From: JAGWAJ01 sp026707615
GTDB lineage: Bacteria > Acidobacteriota > Vicinamibacteria > Vicinamibacterales > UBA8438
DNA length: 64,000 nt
Direction: 5' to 3'
NCBI GenBank assembly: GCA_965207595.1
Contig: CBDBMW010000012.1
Location: forward strand, 62,001 to 126,000
This document shows, one piece after another, positions 40,457-48,628 of the stretch. Within the stretch, counting starts at the first letter, position 1; the number at the start of each line of letters is the position of its first letter. Position numbers and translations under genes: made by a program. The notes under the pieces were generated by a model. The model did not search any database and was not told where the DNA came from. It saw only the letters and a list, made by a program, of their open reading frames with translations.

Positions 40457-40660
40457 ATGAGCGATGCTCCCGGATTTGACATCCGGATCCGGTGCCAGCG
40501 GTGCGGCGAACAGATGGACCTGCGCGATCCCGGCCCCGGGCAGCCGTGGCCGCCGCAGCAGTTCTGGAAGTGTCCGGCCTGCGGGCGCAATTTCTGGACC
40601 ACCTATCCCCCGCCGAAGAAGCCGAAGCCCGCGCCGAAGCCGGCTGCCCCGTCCGCCTGA
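40457..40660 (+). CDS. Small zinc-ribbon protein, 67 aa
   Basis: Two Cys pairs (RIRCQRCGEQMD and FWKCPACGRNFW) form a rubredoxin-like zinc ribbon; the C-terminus is Pro/Lys-rich (PPPKKPKPAPKPA) and probably disordered. No enzymatic motif. Such proteins often bind nucleic acid or partner proteins. It stands alone between the MobA-like gene and the cold-shock gene. Confidence 0.65.
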   Translation: MSDAPGFDIRIRCQRCGEQMDLRDPGPGQPWPPQQFWKCPACGRNFWTTYPPPKKPKPAPKPAAPSA

Positions 40661-40674
40661 GGCCGACGCGCGGC

Positions 40675-40703
40675 TTGACTTCTCGTACGGTCCGTCCTAT
40701 GCT
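40675..40703 (+). promoter_or_regulatory. Promoter of the cold-shock gene with long leader
   Basis: TTGACT at 40675-40680, a 17-nt spacer, TATGCT at 40698-40703. The start codon is at 40869, so the 5' leader would be about 160 nt. Long structured leaders are usual for cold-shock genes, where they act as RNA thermometers; no fold was computed here. Confidence 0.65.
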
Positions 40704-40868
40704 TTCCCCCTTTCGAGCCGAGGGTTCTGTCTTCCCCCGGACATCATGCGGGCAGACGACGCGCGAGCGTAGGCCCGTCGCTGTCAGACGAGCGTCGGAA
40801 AGACGCACGCGGCTCACAGGAACGCGGCTCCCCACGGGGCAGGGGTGGCGGACCACCGGAGGGACGGA

Positions 40869-41075
40869 ATGCCGAGCGGCACTATCGCACGTCTTCTGAT
40901 TGACAAGGGCTTCGGGTTCATTCGGGACGAGAGCGGGATCGAGCATTTCTTCCACCGCAGCGCCGTCCGAGGTGCCGTCTTCGAGCTGCTTCGCGAAGGC
41001 CAGCGCGTCGACTTCACGCCCGAGGAATCCCAGAAGGGTCCGCGCGCGGGTGAGGTGCGGCTGATCGAAGGCTAG
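40869..41075 (+). CDS. Cold-shock domain protein
   Basis: 68 aa, ATG behind GGAGGGACGGA. Complete cold-shock fold: RNP1 motif KGFGFIRD and RNP2-like HFFHRSAV, then GQRVDFTPE and GEVRLIEG. Binds single-stranded RNA or DNA and melts RNA structure. It starts GTIARLLIDKGFGFI where most family members have GTVKWFN, so the Trp is missing; such divergent forms are known. Expressed from a promoter about 165 nt upstream. Confidence 0.88.
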   Translation: MPSGTIARLLIDKGFGFIRDESGIEHFFHRSAVRGAVFELLREGQRVDFTPEESQKGPRAGEVRLIEG

Positions 41076-41098
41076 GACGGACCGGGCGGGCGCCCCCC

Positions 41099-41195
41099 GG
41101 AAGCGAATGGGGCCCGGTGGCCCTCCCGGTCTTCAAAATCGGTCGCTCCCCGTCAACGCGGGGGGGCTGGGTTCGACTCCCAGGCGCTTCCGCCA
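41099..41195 (+). tRNA. selC: tRNA-Sec (UCA)
   Basis: Acceptor GGAAGCG pairs with CGCTTCC; discriminator G and encoded CCA. The anticodon loop CTTCAAA (TCA) sits on stem CCGGT/ATCGG. D arm GGGCC-CGGT-GGCCC has a long stem and 4-nt loop, the variable arm (CTCCCCG pairing with CGGGGGG) is long, and the T arm is CTGGG-TTCGACT-CCCAG. A length of 97 nt, the UCA anticodon and these arms are hallmarks of selenocysteine tRNA. The cell therefore inserts selenocysteine at UGA and should carry selA, selB and selD elsewhere. Other selC genes begin and end in the same way (GGAAG, CTTCCGCCA). Confidence 0.92.
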
Positions 41196-41215
41196 ACTCC
41201 CCCCGGAAGTTCCAG

Positions 41216-41704
41216 CTACCCGTCTGCCGGCGGCGGCTCGAGGAGCGCGTTCACGTCGCGCTCCGTATCGGACGCCACCTGCATGGCGGCGAGTTCCGCC
41301 CGGAACAGCGCCAGGTTGGCCGCGATGGCCGCGGCCCCCAGCAGCGTGTGGACCGCGGTCGGCACGGCCCCCGTGTCGACGCCGGCGCCGATGATGGCGG
41401 CCGCCATCGTCAGCCCCATCGCCAGCATCCCCACCGAGAAGACCGGCCGGCGGGCGCGCGCCACCGCGGCGTAGAACGTGGCCGGCAGCCCCCCCTCGGC
41501 CGCCGCCTCCCGGATGGCCCGCCCCTTGCCCAGCAGGTAGAACATCGTCATCGAGTGCGCGAGCAGGGTGACGAGGGTGGCGAAGATGCCGACCGTCGTG
41601 TGGCGCAGCAGGTCGGCCGAGCCGGACGCGGCGAAGCCGAGGAAGGTGGCGTACCCGAGGCCGCCGAGCCCGATCAGGATGGCGGTGGTGAGGGCGGCGC
41701 GCAT
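41216..41704 (-). CDS. Four-helix membrane protein, unknown
   Basis: 162 aa. Four membrane helices (ALTTAILIGLGGLGYATFLG, TTVGIFATLVTLLAHSMTMF, VFSVGMLAMGLTMAAAIIG, AVHTLLGAAAIAANLALF). Conserved-looking polar residues inside helices: His in LLAHSMTMFY and in TAVHTLLG, which could bind haem or a metal. No named family recognised. Starts 4 nt after the stop of the PHP gene and is probably co-transcribed with it. Confidence 0.65.
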   Translation of the reverse strand: MRAALTTAILIGLGGLGYATFLGFAASGSADLLRHTTVGIFATLVTLLAHSMTMFYLLGKGRAIREAAAEGGLPATFYAAVARARRPVFSVGMLAMGLTMAAAIIGAGVDTGAVPTAVHTLLGAAAIAANLALFRAELAAMQVASDTERDVNALLEPPPADG

Positions 41705-41708
41705 CTCG

Positions 41709-42575
41709 TCACGCGGTCTCCGCCGCCGCGGCGGCAGGATCGGCGGCCGCGGCGGCGCGCCGCACGCGCTCGACGAGCGCCTCGTAGCGGACCCGCGGGA
41801 GGCCCACGCGCCCGAGGCTCTTCGCGCGGTGGTGCCGTTCGCCGTGGAAGTCCGAGCCGCCGCTGACGGCCAGGCCGAGCCGGTCGGCGAGCCGCTGGTA
41901 GCGGGCCTCGGCCGCCGCGTCGTGGTCGCTGTGGAACGCCTCGATCGCCCCGAGGCCGGATTCGGCGAGGCCGGGGATGATGTCGTCGCGCCGGAGCAGG
42001 CCCGGGTGGGCGAGCGAGGCGAGGCCGCCCGCCTCCGCCACGAGCCGCACGACCTCCGCCGGCGAGGCGCCCCGGCGGGCCACGTAGGCCGGCCCGCCGT
42101 CGGCGAGCCAGCGGTCGAACGCCTCCTGCGGCGTGGCGCAGTGACCGGCCTCGACGAGCGCCCGCGCCACGACGGGGCGGGCGACGGCGCGCCCGGCCGC
42201 CGAGGCCTTCTCGATGAGCCTGTCGATGGGGATCGGCACGGCGAGGGCGGCGAGCTTCTCCCCCATCTCGCGCGCGCGCCGCACGCGGTCCTCGCGCTGG
42301 TCGGCCAGGAAGCGACGCAGGCGGGCCGGCGCCGGATCGAGGAAGTAGCCCAGCATGTGGACGTCCCGGCCGTCGGCGACGGCGGTGATCTCGATGCCGG
42401 GAAGCAGCTCGATGCCGTGCCCGGCCGCGGCCGCCGCCGCCTCCGGCACCCCGGCCATCGTGTCGTGGTCCGTGACGCTCATCGTGCGGATGCCGGCCGC
42501 GCGCACGCGGTCGACGAGCGCGGCGGGGGCGAGGGTGCCGTCCGACGCCGTGGTGTGCATGTGAAGGTCGATCAT
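41709..42575 (-). CDS. PHP-domain phosphoesterase (RNase AM/YciV-like)
   Basis: 288 aa, complete PHP fold. Metal ligands are visible: DLHMHTTASDG at the N-terminus, VTDHDTM, the Glu in LPGIEIT, LASLAHPG, and the C-terminal GSDFHGE. Insertion and length match YciV-type enzymes, which hydrolyse 3',5'-nucleoside bisphosphates and trim RNA 5' to 3'. Assignment within the PHP family is by similarity of layout, not by a diagnostic residue. Followed by the four-helix membrane protein. Confidence 0.83.
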   Translation of the reverse strand: MIDLHMHTTASDGTLAPAALVDRVRAAGIRTMSVTDHDTMAGVPEAAAAAAGHGIELLPGIEITAVADGRDVHMLGYFLDPAPARLRRFLADQREDRVRRAREMGEKLAALAVPIPIDRLIEKASAAGRAVARPVVARALVEAGHCATPQEAFDRWLADGGPAYVARRGASPAEVVRLVAEAGGLASLAHPGLLRRDDIIPGLAESGLGAIEAFHSDHDAAAEARYQRLADRLGLAVSGGSDFHGERHHRAKSLGRVGLPRVRYEALVERVRRAAAAADPAAAAAETA

Positions 42576-42621
42576 GGCGTGGGCGGCGGGCGGGTGGCGT
42601 CGGGAGCGTTCGGCGGGTCGG

Positions 42622-43641
42622 TCAGGTGTTGGCGCGGCGGGCGGACGCCGTTCGCGGACGGCGCGCCTTCGACCCGGGCTGCGCCTTCGCCTTCGCTTTC
42701 GACTGCGCCCGGGACTCGCGCGCCGCGAGCGAGCGATACTCGCGGATGAGGAGCTCGAGGTGCTCGCGCTCCTCGTCGGCGAACTCCAGGAAGATGCGCT
42801 TGCCCTCCGAATCCTCGAAGCGCTCGCCGTAGCGCTTGAAGAAGCGGTGCGAGCCGCGCTCGCAGCGGATGCCGATGCGCAGCGCCTGCCGGTCGTCCGC
42901 GCCCTTGTCGAGCTCCTCCGCCCCGGCCGCGAAGAGCCCGCTCGCGGCCCCCTTGAAGAAGAGGAACGTCGGCCGCGATTCCAGCTCCGGGTCCTCGGCG
43001 AGGAGCTCGGCGTAGCGCGCCTCCAGCTTCCCCAGGTGCTCCTGCTCCTCGGCGGCCAGCTTGCGGAAGACGCGGCGGCCGCGCGCGTCCTTCGTGATGC
43101 GCGCGGCGCGGGAGTAGAACTCCAGCCCGCTCCGTTCCGTCTGGATCGCGATCCGCAGGGCGTCGCGCGCGAAGAGCCGCTCCATGGGCACGTCGCCCTG
43201 CCCGCGCCGCCGGTGGCCGCTCCGGCACTCGTCGCACCGCCCGTGGATCTGCACCACGCTCTGGCCGAGCTCGAAGCCGCGGGCGCCGGCGATCTCCTCG
43301 AGGAGCGTCTCGACGTCCGACGACAGGAACTCGAACGAGCGGTGGCAGCTTTTGCAGATCAGGTGGAAGTGCCGCGGCTGCCCGTAGGAGTGCTCGAAGC
43401 GGGTGCGGCCGTCGCCGAAGTCGACCTTGCGGGCGATGCCGGCGTCGGCCATCCACTGCAGCGTGCGGTAGACGGTGGCGCGGCTGCTCTTGTGGCCCTC
43501 GCGACGGAGGACGTCGACGAGGTCGTCGGCGCTCAGGTGGCCTTCCTGGCGCAGGAAGACGTTGACGATCAGGTCTCGCTTGCTCGAGCGCTTGCCGCCC
43601 GCCGGGCGCAGGCGATCGACGAAGGCGGATGGCGCTTCCAT
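42622..43641 (-). CDS. Fur-family regulator fused to a ferritin-like domain
   Basis: 339 aa. Start 43641 (MEAPSAFVDRL). Residues 10-140 are a Fur-type regulator: winged helix (LSADDLVDVLRREGHKSSRA, TVYRTLQWMADAG), HFHLICKSCHRSFEF and CDECRSGH for metal. Residues 150-310 are a rubrerythrin-like four-helix bundle with paired motifs ERSGLEFY, EEQEHL, ERGSHRFF, EEREHL, the two E-x-x-H sets of a di-iron site. The C-terminus is a Lys/Arg/Ala tail that could bind DNA. The architecture suggests that a di-iron site senses iron or peroxide and controls DNA binding by the attached Fur half. Confidence 0.8.
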   Translation of the reverse strand: MEAPSAFVDRLRPAGGKRSSKRDLIVNVFLRQEGHLSADDLVDVLRREGHKSSRATVYRTLQWMADAGIARKVDFGDGRTRFEHSYGQPRHFHLICKSCHRSFEFLSSDVETLLEEIAGARGFELGQSVVQIHGRCDECRSGHRRRGQGDVPMERLFARDALRIAIQTERSGLEFYSRAARITKDARGRRVFRKLAAEEQEHLGKLEARYAELLAEDPELESRPTFLFFKGAASGLFAAGAEELDKGADDRQALRIGIRCERGSHRFFKRYGERFEDSEGKRIFLEFADEEREHLELLIREYRSLAARESRAQSKAKAKAQPGSKARRPRTASARRANT

Positions 43642-43699
43642 GGCGATCACCCGGCGAGCGGGCGGGGCCGTCCGGCGCGGTCGGCCCGGCCGCACGCGA

Positions 43700-44062
43700 T
43701 CAGACGCCGAAGGACTGGCCGCACCCGCAGGTCGACTTGGCGTTCGGGTTCTTGATGGTGAACCCGCCCCCCATCAGGTTGTCGACGAAGTCGACCTCGG
43801 CCCCGCTGAGGTAGCGGATGCTGATGGGGTCGACGAACAGCGTGATGCCGTTCGACTGGAAGACGCGGTCCGCCTCGGCGTCGCCGGAGCCCTCCTCGAT
43901 CATCAGGCCGTACTGGAAGCCGGAGCAGCCGCCGCCCTGCACGAACACGCGCAGCCCGGCGTCGGCCTTCTCCTCCTCGGCCAGCAGGGCGTTGATCTTC
44001 GAGGCCGCCGCCTCCGTCACCAGGATCGGCCCCGCCACCGTAGCCGTCATCGTCTCAGGCAC
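43700..44062 (-). CDS. erpA: A-type iron-sulfur carrier (ErpA/IscA-like)
   Basis: 120 aa. HesB/YadR fold with the three ligand cysteines GGGCSGFQYG and STCGCGQSF. VFVQGGGCSGFQYGL and NPNAKSTCGCG match ErpA-type carriers, which hand Fe-S clusters to apo-enzymes. GTG 44062 has GGAG about 9 nt upstream; ATG 44050 is an alternative start. Sits next to the Fur-ferritin gene, a plausible iron-homeostasis neighbourhood. Symbol by similarity. Confidence 0.85.
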   Translation of the reverse strand: MPETMTATVAGPILVTEAAASKINALLAEEEKADAGLRVFVQGGGCSGFQYGLMIEEGSGDAEADRVFQSNGITLFVDPISIRYLSGAEVDFVDNLMGGGFTIKNPNAKSTCGCGQSFGV

Positions 44063-44154
44063 TGTCGCTTGTCTCCCACTTACGTCTGGCAGTCGGACTG
44101 CCTCGATTGTACAGCAGAACCCGTGCCGCGGCGGACCTGCCGCTCGCGCGTCGG

Positions 44155-45129
44155 CTAGCCGCCGGCCCCGGCGCCCCGGGCGTCCCAGAGCAGGACCCGG
44201 GTACCGGCACTCTCGCGAATGCGCCGCGGGAAGTCGCGGCGCAGCGCGTTCCCCGCGCGGGCGTTCATGCGCAGGTAGATCCCGATCCCGCTGGCTTCGA
44301 GACCTGCCTCGAACTCCTCCGCCCGGAACGCGAAGCGGTTGACGTGGCCTCCGCCGGTGGTGGCCTCGACCGTCCCGATCCCGTGCTCGGCCTGGATGCC
44401 GACGCTCCGGTACAACGAATCCTCGATGGCCCGGGCGGCGCGCTCTCCGAGGGACTGCGGGTCGATCCGGAAGGGCTCGGGCACCCCCGCCAGGTAGTCC
44501 GTCGCTTCACTGGCGAATCGTCGCCTCGAGAGCTTCCAGATCCCTGCGATCACGTTGGCGTACTGGTGCGTCAGACAATTGACAGCGACGGCGAGCGCGC
44601 CCGGGTCGGAGTGCGCGGCCGTCGCCATGTCGAAGACGTCTCGGACAGGACTCCGCTCCGCCCGTTCCAGCTTGCCCCGGAGTATCTGCGCGCTGTCGAG
44701 CACCAGGGTCATCGTCCCGTCGACCAGGGCCGGCCGCTGCCCGCGGGCGGGCTCCGGCTGAAGGCGGGAGATGTCGAGGGCGCTGTCCTTCAGCGCGGGA
44801 TGGGTCGGGAACCTCACCTTCAGGTGCCGCGCGGGGTTGCGGATCGACGGCTCCAGCCGTCCTCCCAGTCGTGCCGCCAGCGTCCCCATCTCGTTGCCCG
44901 GGGGGTCGAGCAGCTCGTCGACGTCGACTCCCGGCCCAACGGTCAGATCGATGTCGAAGCTCGTGCGGTGCCCCCAGCGGGCCGCGAGGATCGTGCCCCC
45001 GCCGAAGCGCCACTCGTGGGGCCCGCCGGGGAGGGCGTCGAACGCCTTGCGAAGCGCGGCCCGGGTCTCTCTCCACAGCGTGGCCGCAGGCTCGCCCAGG
45101 GCGAGGCGTTCGGGCTCCTCCCCGTTCAT
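44155..45129 (-). CDS. AbiEii/AbiGii-type nucleotidyltransferase toxin
   Basis: 324 aa. FGGGTILAARWGHRTSFDID carries the GG-T and D-x-D pattern of the nucleotidyltransferase fold of AbiEii (MenT) toxins, which modify tRNA; the Lys in LRGKLERAERSPVRDVFD matches a later conserved motif of the family. Overlaps the upstream gene by 4 nt (ATGA), as toxin and antitoxin genes do. The partner here is not a recognisable AbiEi. Possible phage-defence or TA module. Confidence 0.75.
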   Translation of the reverse strand: MNGEEPERLALGEPAATLWRETRAALRKAFDALPGGPHEWRFGGGTILAARWGHRTSFDIDLTVGPGVDVDELLDPPGNEMGTLAARLGGRLEPSIRNPARHLKVRFPTHPALKDSALDISRLQPEPARGQRPALVDGTMTLVLDSAQILRGKLERAERSPVRDVFDMATAAHSDPGALAVAVNCLTHQYANVIAGIWKLSRRRFASEATDYLAGVPEPFRIDPQSLGERAARAIEDSLYRSVGIQAEHGIGTVEATTGGGHVNRFAFRAEEFEAGLEASGIGIYLRMNARAGNALRRDFPRRIRESAGTRVLLWDARGAGAGG

Positions 45130-45590
45130 GTCCCCGCCCATTGATTGATCTCTCGAATGCGCTCCGCCCATGCGAACCCGGCGCGGTGCATGGCGGCCAC
45201 GAGCTGACGAATGGTGTAGGCGCGTTCGGCCCAGGCCACGATGATCTCGGCGACGCTGGCTTCGGATGCCCAGGTGTACACCAGGTGCCGCTGCCGACTG
45301 GTTGGCGCGGGCGCGCGCACGGCCTCGTAGAACTCGCGGCTGGTGGGGTGGCGGTGCCAGCCTGCGCAGCTCTTGGTGAGGAGGGTCTGCACGGCCCTGG
45401 AGTCGGGACCGGTGTCGGCCGGGTCGAGGCCCGGCCGCAGCCGTTGCACCTCCTCGGCACTGGGGTACTCGTCGCTGAAGTCTGCGGCGGGTCTGAGCGC
45501 GCAACGGGGAAACGGGTCCTCCCACCGGGCTCGGTACTCCCCCTGGCTCAGCGTTCGGTGCTCGCCTTCCGGCATGGGCGCCGTGGCCAT
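45126..45590 (-). CDS. Partner of the AbiEii-type toxin, 154 aa
   Basis: ATG 45590, seated 6 nt behind a -10 box (TACACT). It reads GEYRARWEDPFPRCALRPAA, SAEEVQRLRPGLDP, KSCAGWHRHPTSREFYEAVR, then two helices (VAEIIVAWAERAYTIRQLVA and so on) and INQWAGT. No winged helix of the AbiEi antitoxin is seen. Position and 4-nt overlap with the toxin gene make antitoxin or regulator the best guess; the family is unknown to me. Confidence 0.6.
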   Translation of the reverse strand: MATAPMPEGEHRTLSQGEYRARWEDPFPRCALRPAADFSDEYPSAEEVQRLRPGLDPADTGPDSRAVQTLLTKSCAGWHRHPTSREFYEAVRAPAPTSRQRHLVYTWASEASVAEIIVAWAERAYTIRQLVAAMHRAGFAWAERIREINQWAGT

Positions 45591-45596
45591 CGTACG

Positions 45597-45602
45597 AGTG
45601 TA
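45597..45602 (-). promoter_or_regulatory. -10 element of the AbiEii operon
   Basis: TACACT on the minus strand, 6 nt before ATG 45590; no ribosome site; leaderless start likely. Confidence 0.45.
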
Positions 45603-45664
45603 GCCGCGGCGGGCCCGAGGCGGAGGGTGCGGCCGCGGGCTTGGCCGGGCGCGCCGCGGCGGGC

Positions 45665-45670
45665 GATACT
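45665..45670 (+). promoter_or_regulatory. -10 element of fdhE
   Basis: GATACT, 7 nt before GTG 45678. Close to the divergent AbiEii promoter at 45597, so both promoters share 60 bp. Confidence 0.45.
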
Positions 45671-45677
45671 GGCAGGC

Positions 45678-46739
45678 GTGACCCGCGAGGAGCTGCTCGC
45701 CGCTGCCGAGCCCCGCTGGCGCGCCCTGCGGGAACGGCGCGCCGAGCTGGGGGGAGCGGTCGACATTCAGCGCGTGCTCGTCACCCGCGGCCTGGACCTG
45801 GGGGCCGCCCTCGACCGGCAGCCGCTGCCGGTCGCGCCCCGCCCCGCCGGCGCGCTGGCGGCGCGGCTCGCGGGGGGCGAGCCGGTCGGGCTCGACGAAG
45901 GGGTCGAGGTGGACGCGGCGCTCCTCGGCCCCTACCTGCTGGGCTTCTGCGACGACCTCGCGGCGGGCGGCGCGGGCGCGCCGGCGCGGCACCTGCGCGA
46001 GGTGCTCGAGCGGGGCGAGATCGACGTCGGATCGCTGCTCGCGGCCTCGCTCGGGCGGCGGCAGGCGGCCATCCGGACGCGGGCCGTCCACGTCGGCGTG
46101 TCCCCCGACCTGACGTGGGTGGTGGCCGAGATGGCGGTGGGGCCGCTCGCCTGCCGCCTGCGGCAGCACGTGCTGGCGGAGGCGGACCCCGACCCGGAGC
46201 GGGCGGCGGCGGTCGCCGACTCGGAGCTGGCAGCGGCGGTCGCGGGCTGGGGGCGCGGGTACTGCCCGGCCTGCGGCTCGTGGCCGGCGCTGGCGGAGCT
46301 CGGGGCCGGAAGCCCGCGCGAGGGGGGCGCGAGCGACCGGGGCGCGGGCGACCGGGGCGTGGACGGCGCGGGCGATGGGGACGCGGACCGGGCGGACGGC
46401 GGGCGGCGGCTGCGCTGCTCGTTCTGCGGCGCCGGCTGGCCCTGCGCGCCGGGCGCGTGCATCTACTGCGGCGCGGGCGGCGAGGGCCTGCTCGCCGCGG
46501 CGGGCGCCGGCGGGGCGCAGCGGGCGGAGCTCTGCCGGTCGTGCGGCGGCTACCTGAAGTGCGTGGCGGGCGGGGGCGTGGCGCCGTTCGAGCTGCTGCC
46601 GGTGATCGACCTCGAGACGAGCGACCTCGACGTGGGCGCCATGGAGCGGGGGTACGGGCGCCCGTCGATGCGGGAGACGGACACGCCCGCCCCGCCGTGC
46701 CCGCCCGCCGGCGAAGCGGACAACCCGCCGCCCGGATGA
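45678..46739 (+). CDS. fdhE: Formate dehydrogenase accessory protein FdhE
   Basis: 353 aa. Four Cys pairs in the family order: YCPACGSWP, RCSFCGAGWP, CIYCGAG and LCRSCGGYLKCV, which bind iron/zinc. FdhE assists maturation of the molybdenum (and often selenium) formate dehydrogenase. About 25 residues between the first and second Cys pair are Gly/Asp-rich (GASDRGAGDRGVDGAGDGDA), an insertion. GTG start lies 7 nt after a -10 box. The next gene overlaps its stop. selC at 41099 supports a seleno-enzyme in this organism. Confidence 0.85.
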   Translation: MTREELLAAAEPRWRALRERRAELGGAVDIQRVLVTRGLDLGAALDRQPLPVAPRPAGALAARLAGGEPVGLDEGVEVDAALLGPYLLGFCDDLAAGGAGAPARHLREVLERGEIDVGSLLAASLGRRQAAIRTRAVHVGVSPDLTWVVAEMAVGPLACRLRQHVLAEADPDPERAAAVADSELAAAVAGWGRGYCPACGSWPALAELGAGSPREGGASDRGAGDRGVDGAGDGDADRADGGRRLRCSFCGAGWPCAPGACIYCGAGGEGLLAAAGAGGAQRAELCRSCGGYLKCVAGGGVAPFELLPVIDLETSDLDVGAMERGYGRPSMRETDTPAPPCPPAGEADNPPPG

Positions 46740-47467
46740 CGGACCCGGCGGAACCGATGGACCCGGCGGAACCGATGGACCGACTCGTCGTCCCCTTGCT
46801 CGTCTGCTTTGCCGCGCTCGCCGGCCCCGCCCTCTCCGGTGCGGCGGGCGGCGCGCAGGACGGGGAACCGGCCCGGGATCGCGTCCCGCACGGACGGCTC
46901 TTCCCGCCCGAGGACCTCGGCCTTCTCGAGGGCCCCGACCGCGACGCGTGGCAGCAGCCGGAGCGGATCATGGACCTGCTGCGGATTGCGGACGGGGCGG
47001 CGGTGGCCGACATCGGGGCGGGGGGCGGCTGGTTCACGGTGCGCCTCGCGCGGCGCGTCGGCCCCAACGGGCTGGTCTACGCCGAGGACATTCAGCCCCA
47101 GATGCTGGAGTCGATCAACCGCCGCGTGCGCCGCGAGGGCCTGACCAACGTCCGGACCATCCACGGCACGCCGACCGATCCGCTGCTGCCGTCGCCGGTC
47201 GACGCGGTGCTGATCGTCGACGTCTACGCCGCCGTGGCGGTCGAGGACCGCATCCCCCTGCTCCGCAACCTCGTGCCGCTGCTCGCGCCGGGCGGGCGGG
47301 TCGGCATCGTCGACTTCAAGCTCGACGGCGGGGGGCCGGGGCCGCCACTGGCGGAGCGCGTGGAGCCGGAGGCGGTGGTGCGGGACGCGCGGGCGGCCGG
47401 CCTGCGCCTGCGCGAGCGGGAGGACCTGCGCTACCAGTACGTGCTGGTGTTCGTCGCGGCGGGTTGA
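46736..47467 (+). CDS. Signal-peptide-bearing SAM methyltransferase
   Basis: 243 aa, ATG overlapping the stop of fdhE (ATGA). N-terminal hydrophobic stretch LVVPLLVCFAALAGPALSG looks like a signal peptide, then HGRLFPPEDLGLLEGPDRDA and a class I SAM fold (VADIGAGGGWFTVRLARRVG as motif I). The substrate is unknown. A signal peptide on a SAM enzyme is odd because SAM is cytoplasmic; the hydrophobic stretch may instead anchor the protein. Two PAEPMD units at the N-terminus are an 18-bp duplication. Confidence 0.75.
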   Translation: MTDPAEPMDPAEPMDRLVVPLLVCFAALAGPALSGAAGGAQDGEPARDRVPHGRLFPPEDLGLLEGPDRDAWQQPERIMDLLRIADGAAVADIGAGGGWFTVRLARRVGPNGLVYAEDIQPQMLESINRRVRREGLTNVRTIHGTPTDPLLPSPVDAVLIVDVYAAVAVEDRIPLLRNLVPLLAPGGRVGIVDFKLDGGGPGPPLAERVEPEAVVRDARAAGLRLREREDLRYQYVLVFVAAG

Positions 47468-47479
47468 CCCGGGCGGCGC

Positions 47480-47580
47480 GCGACGACGGCAGGCCCGCGA
47501 CGACGACGGGGCCCGCGACCACGGCGGGGCCGCGACGACGGCGGGCCGCGACGACGGTGGGCCGCGACGACGGTGGGCCC
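47480..47580. repeat. Short tandem repeat, about 17 bp, six units
   Basis: Six imperfect units of GCGACGACGGCGGGCC (16-18 bp) between the methyltransferase and thiD. Low-complexity GC repeat; no palindromic structure like CRISPR repeats and no spacers. Confidence 0.6.
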
Positions 47581-47644
47581 GCGACGATCCGCGCGACCGG
47601 AACGCCGCGCTCCGCTCGGGCGGCGACCGATCTCTCTCGCGCCC

Positions 47645-48448
47645 ATGACCGCAGCCCTCACGATCGCCGGCAGCGACTCGAGCGGGGGCGCCGGCATTCA
47701 GGCCGACCTCAGGACCTTCGCCGCGCACGGCGTCCACGGCCTGTGCGCGGTCACCGCGGTCACCGCCCAGGACGCAGGCGGCGTGCGGGCCTGCCACGCC
47801 GTGCCCCCGCGGGTCGTCGAGGCGCAGATTGCGACCGCCACGGCGGGCCCCGGCGTCGCCGCGGTGAAGACGGGCATGCTGGCCACGGCGGCCATCGTCG
47901 ACGTCGTGGCCGCCGCCGCGGCGCGGGGGTCGCTCCCCCGCCTGGTCGTCGACCCGGTGCTCCGGAGCGGGCTCGGCGACCGCCTGCTCGACGACGACGC
48001 CCTCGAGCGGCTGCGGCGCGCGCTCCTGCCCCGGGCCGCCGTCGTCACCCCGAACCGGGACGAGGCCGAGCGCCTGGCGGGCATGCGAATCGCGACGCCG
48101 GCGGACGCGCGCGATGCCGCCCGCCGCATCCACGACCTCGGCCCGCGGGCGGTCGTCGTCACCGGGGGGCACCTCGAGGAGGATGCCGGGCACGCCGTCG
48201 ACGTGCTGTTCGACGGGAGCGACGTGGTCGAGCTGCGCGCGCCGCGCGTCACCGGATTGACGGTCCACGGTACGGGCTGCACGTTCGCGGCGGCGATCGC
48301 CGCCGGGCTCGCCCACGGCCGGCCGGTGGCCGAGGCGGCGGCCGAGGCGCAGCGCTTCGTCGCCGGCGCGCTCCGCGCTGCCGTCGCGGCGGGCCCCGCC
48401 GGCCGGGTGCTGGCCCCCTTCCGGCGGGCGGAGCGGCGCGGCTCCTGA
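47645..48448 (+). CDS. thiD: Hydroxymethylpyrimidine/phosphomethylpyrimidine kinase
   Basis: 267 aa. Ribokinase-type fold: TIAGSDSSGGAGIQADLRTF at the start (substrate loop), AVTAVTAQ, VKTGMLA, VVDPVL, VVTPNRDEA, VVVTGGHLEED, and GTGCTFAAAIAAGLA as the ATP/catalytic loop. All are ThiD signatures. It phosphorylates HMP twice for thiamine synthesis. No other thiamine genes lie nearby, and no TPP riboswitch was recognised upstream. CTTCCGGCGGGCGGAG at its 3' end is repeated about 50 bp downstream. Confidence 0.92.
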   Translation: MTAALTIAGSDSSGGAGIQADLRTFAAHGVHGLCAVTAVTAQDAGGVRACHAVPPRVVEAQIATATAGPGVAAVKTGMLATAAIVDVVAAAAARGSLPRLVVDPVLRSGLGDRLLDDDALERLRRALLPRAAVVTPNRDEAERLAGMRIATPADARDAARRIHDLGPRAVVVTGGHLEEDAGHAVDVLFDGSDVVELRAPRVTGLTVHGTGCTFAAAIAAGLAHGRPVAEAAAEAQRFVAGALRAAVAAGPAGRVLAPFRRAERRGS

Positions 48449-48628
48449 ACCGCCCGGGTGCCGGACCCTTCCGGCGGGCGGAGGGGCGGGACGGCCGAAC
48501 GGGGGCGGCCCGCTCGCCGCTACGGTCGTTTCGCGGCGATAATCGTCGCGTGGTCCGCCCCACACGCTCGCGGCCGCCGAGCGCGGGTCGGGAGATCCTG
48601 CGGCCGGGCGACGCGACGGGCTTCCGGT

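Noticed and set aside
47480..47580. Possible CRISPR array
   Set aside because: Units are 16-18 bp with no spacers and no cas genes; simple GC-rich tandem repeat.
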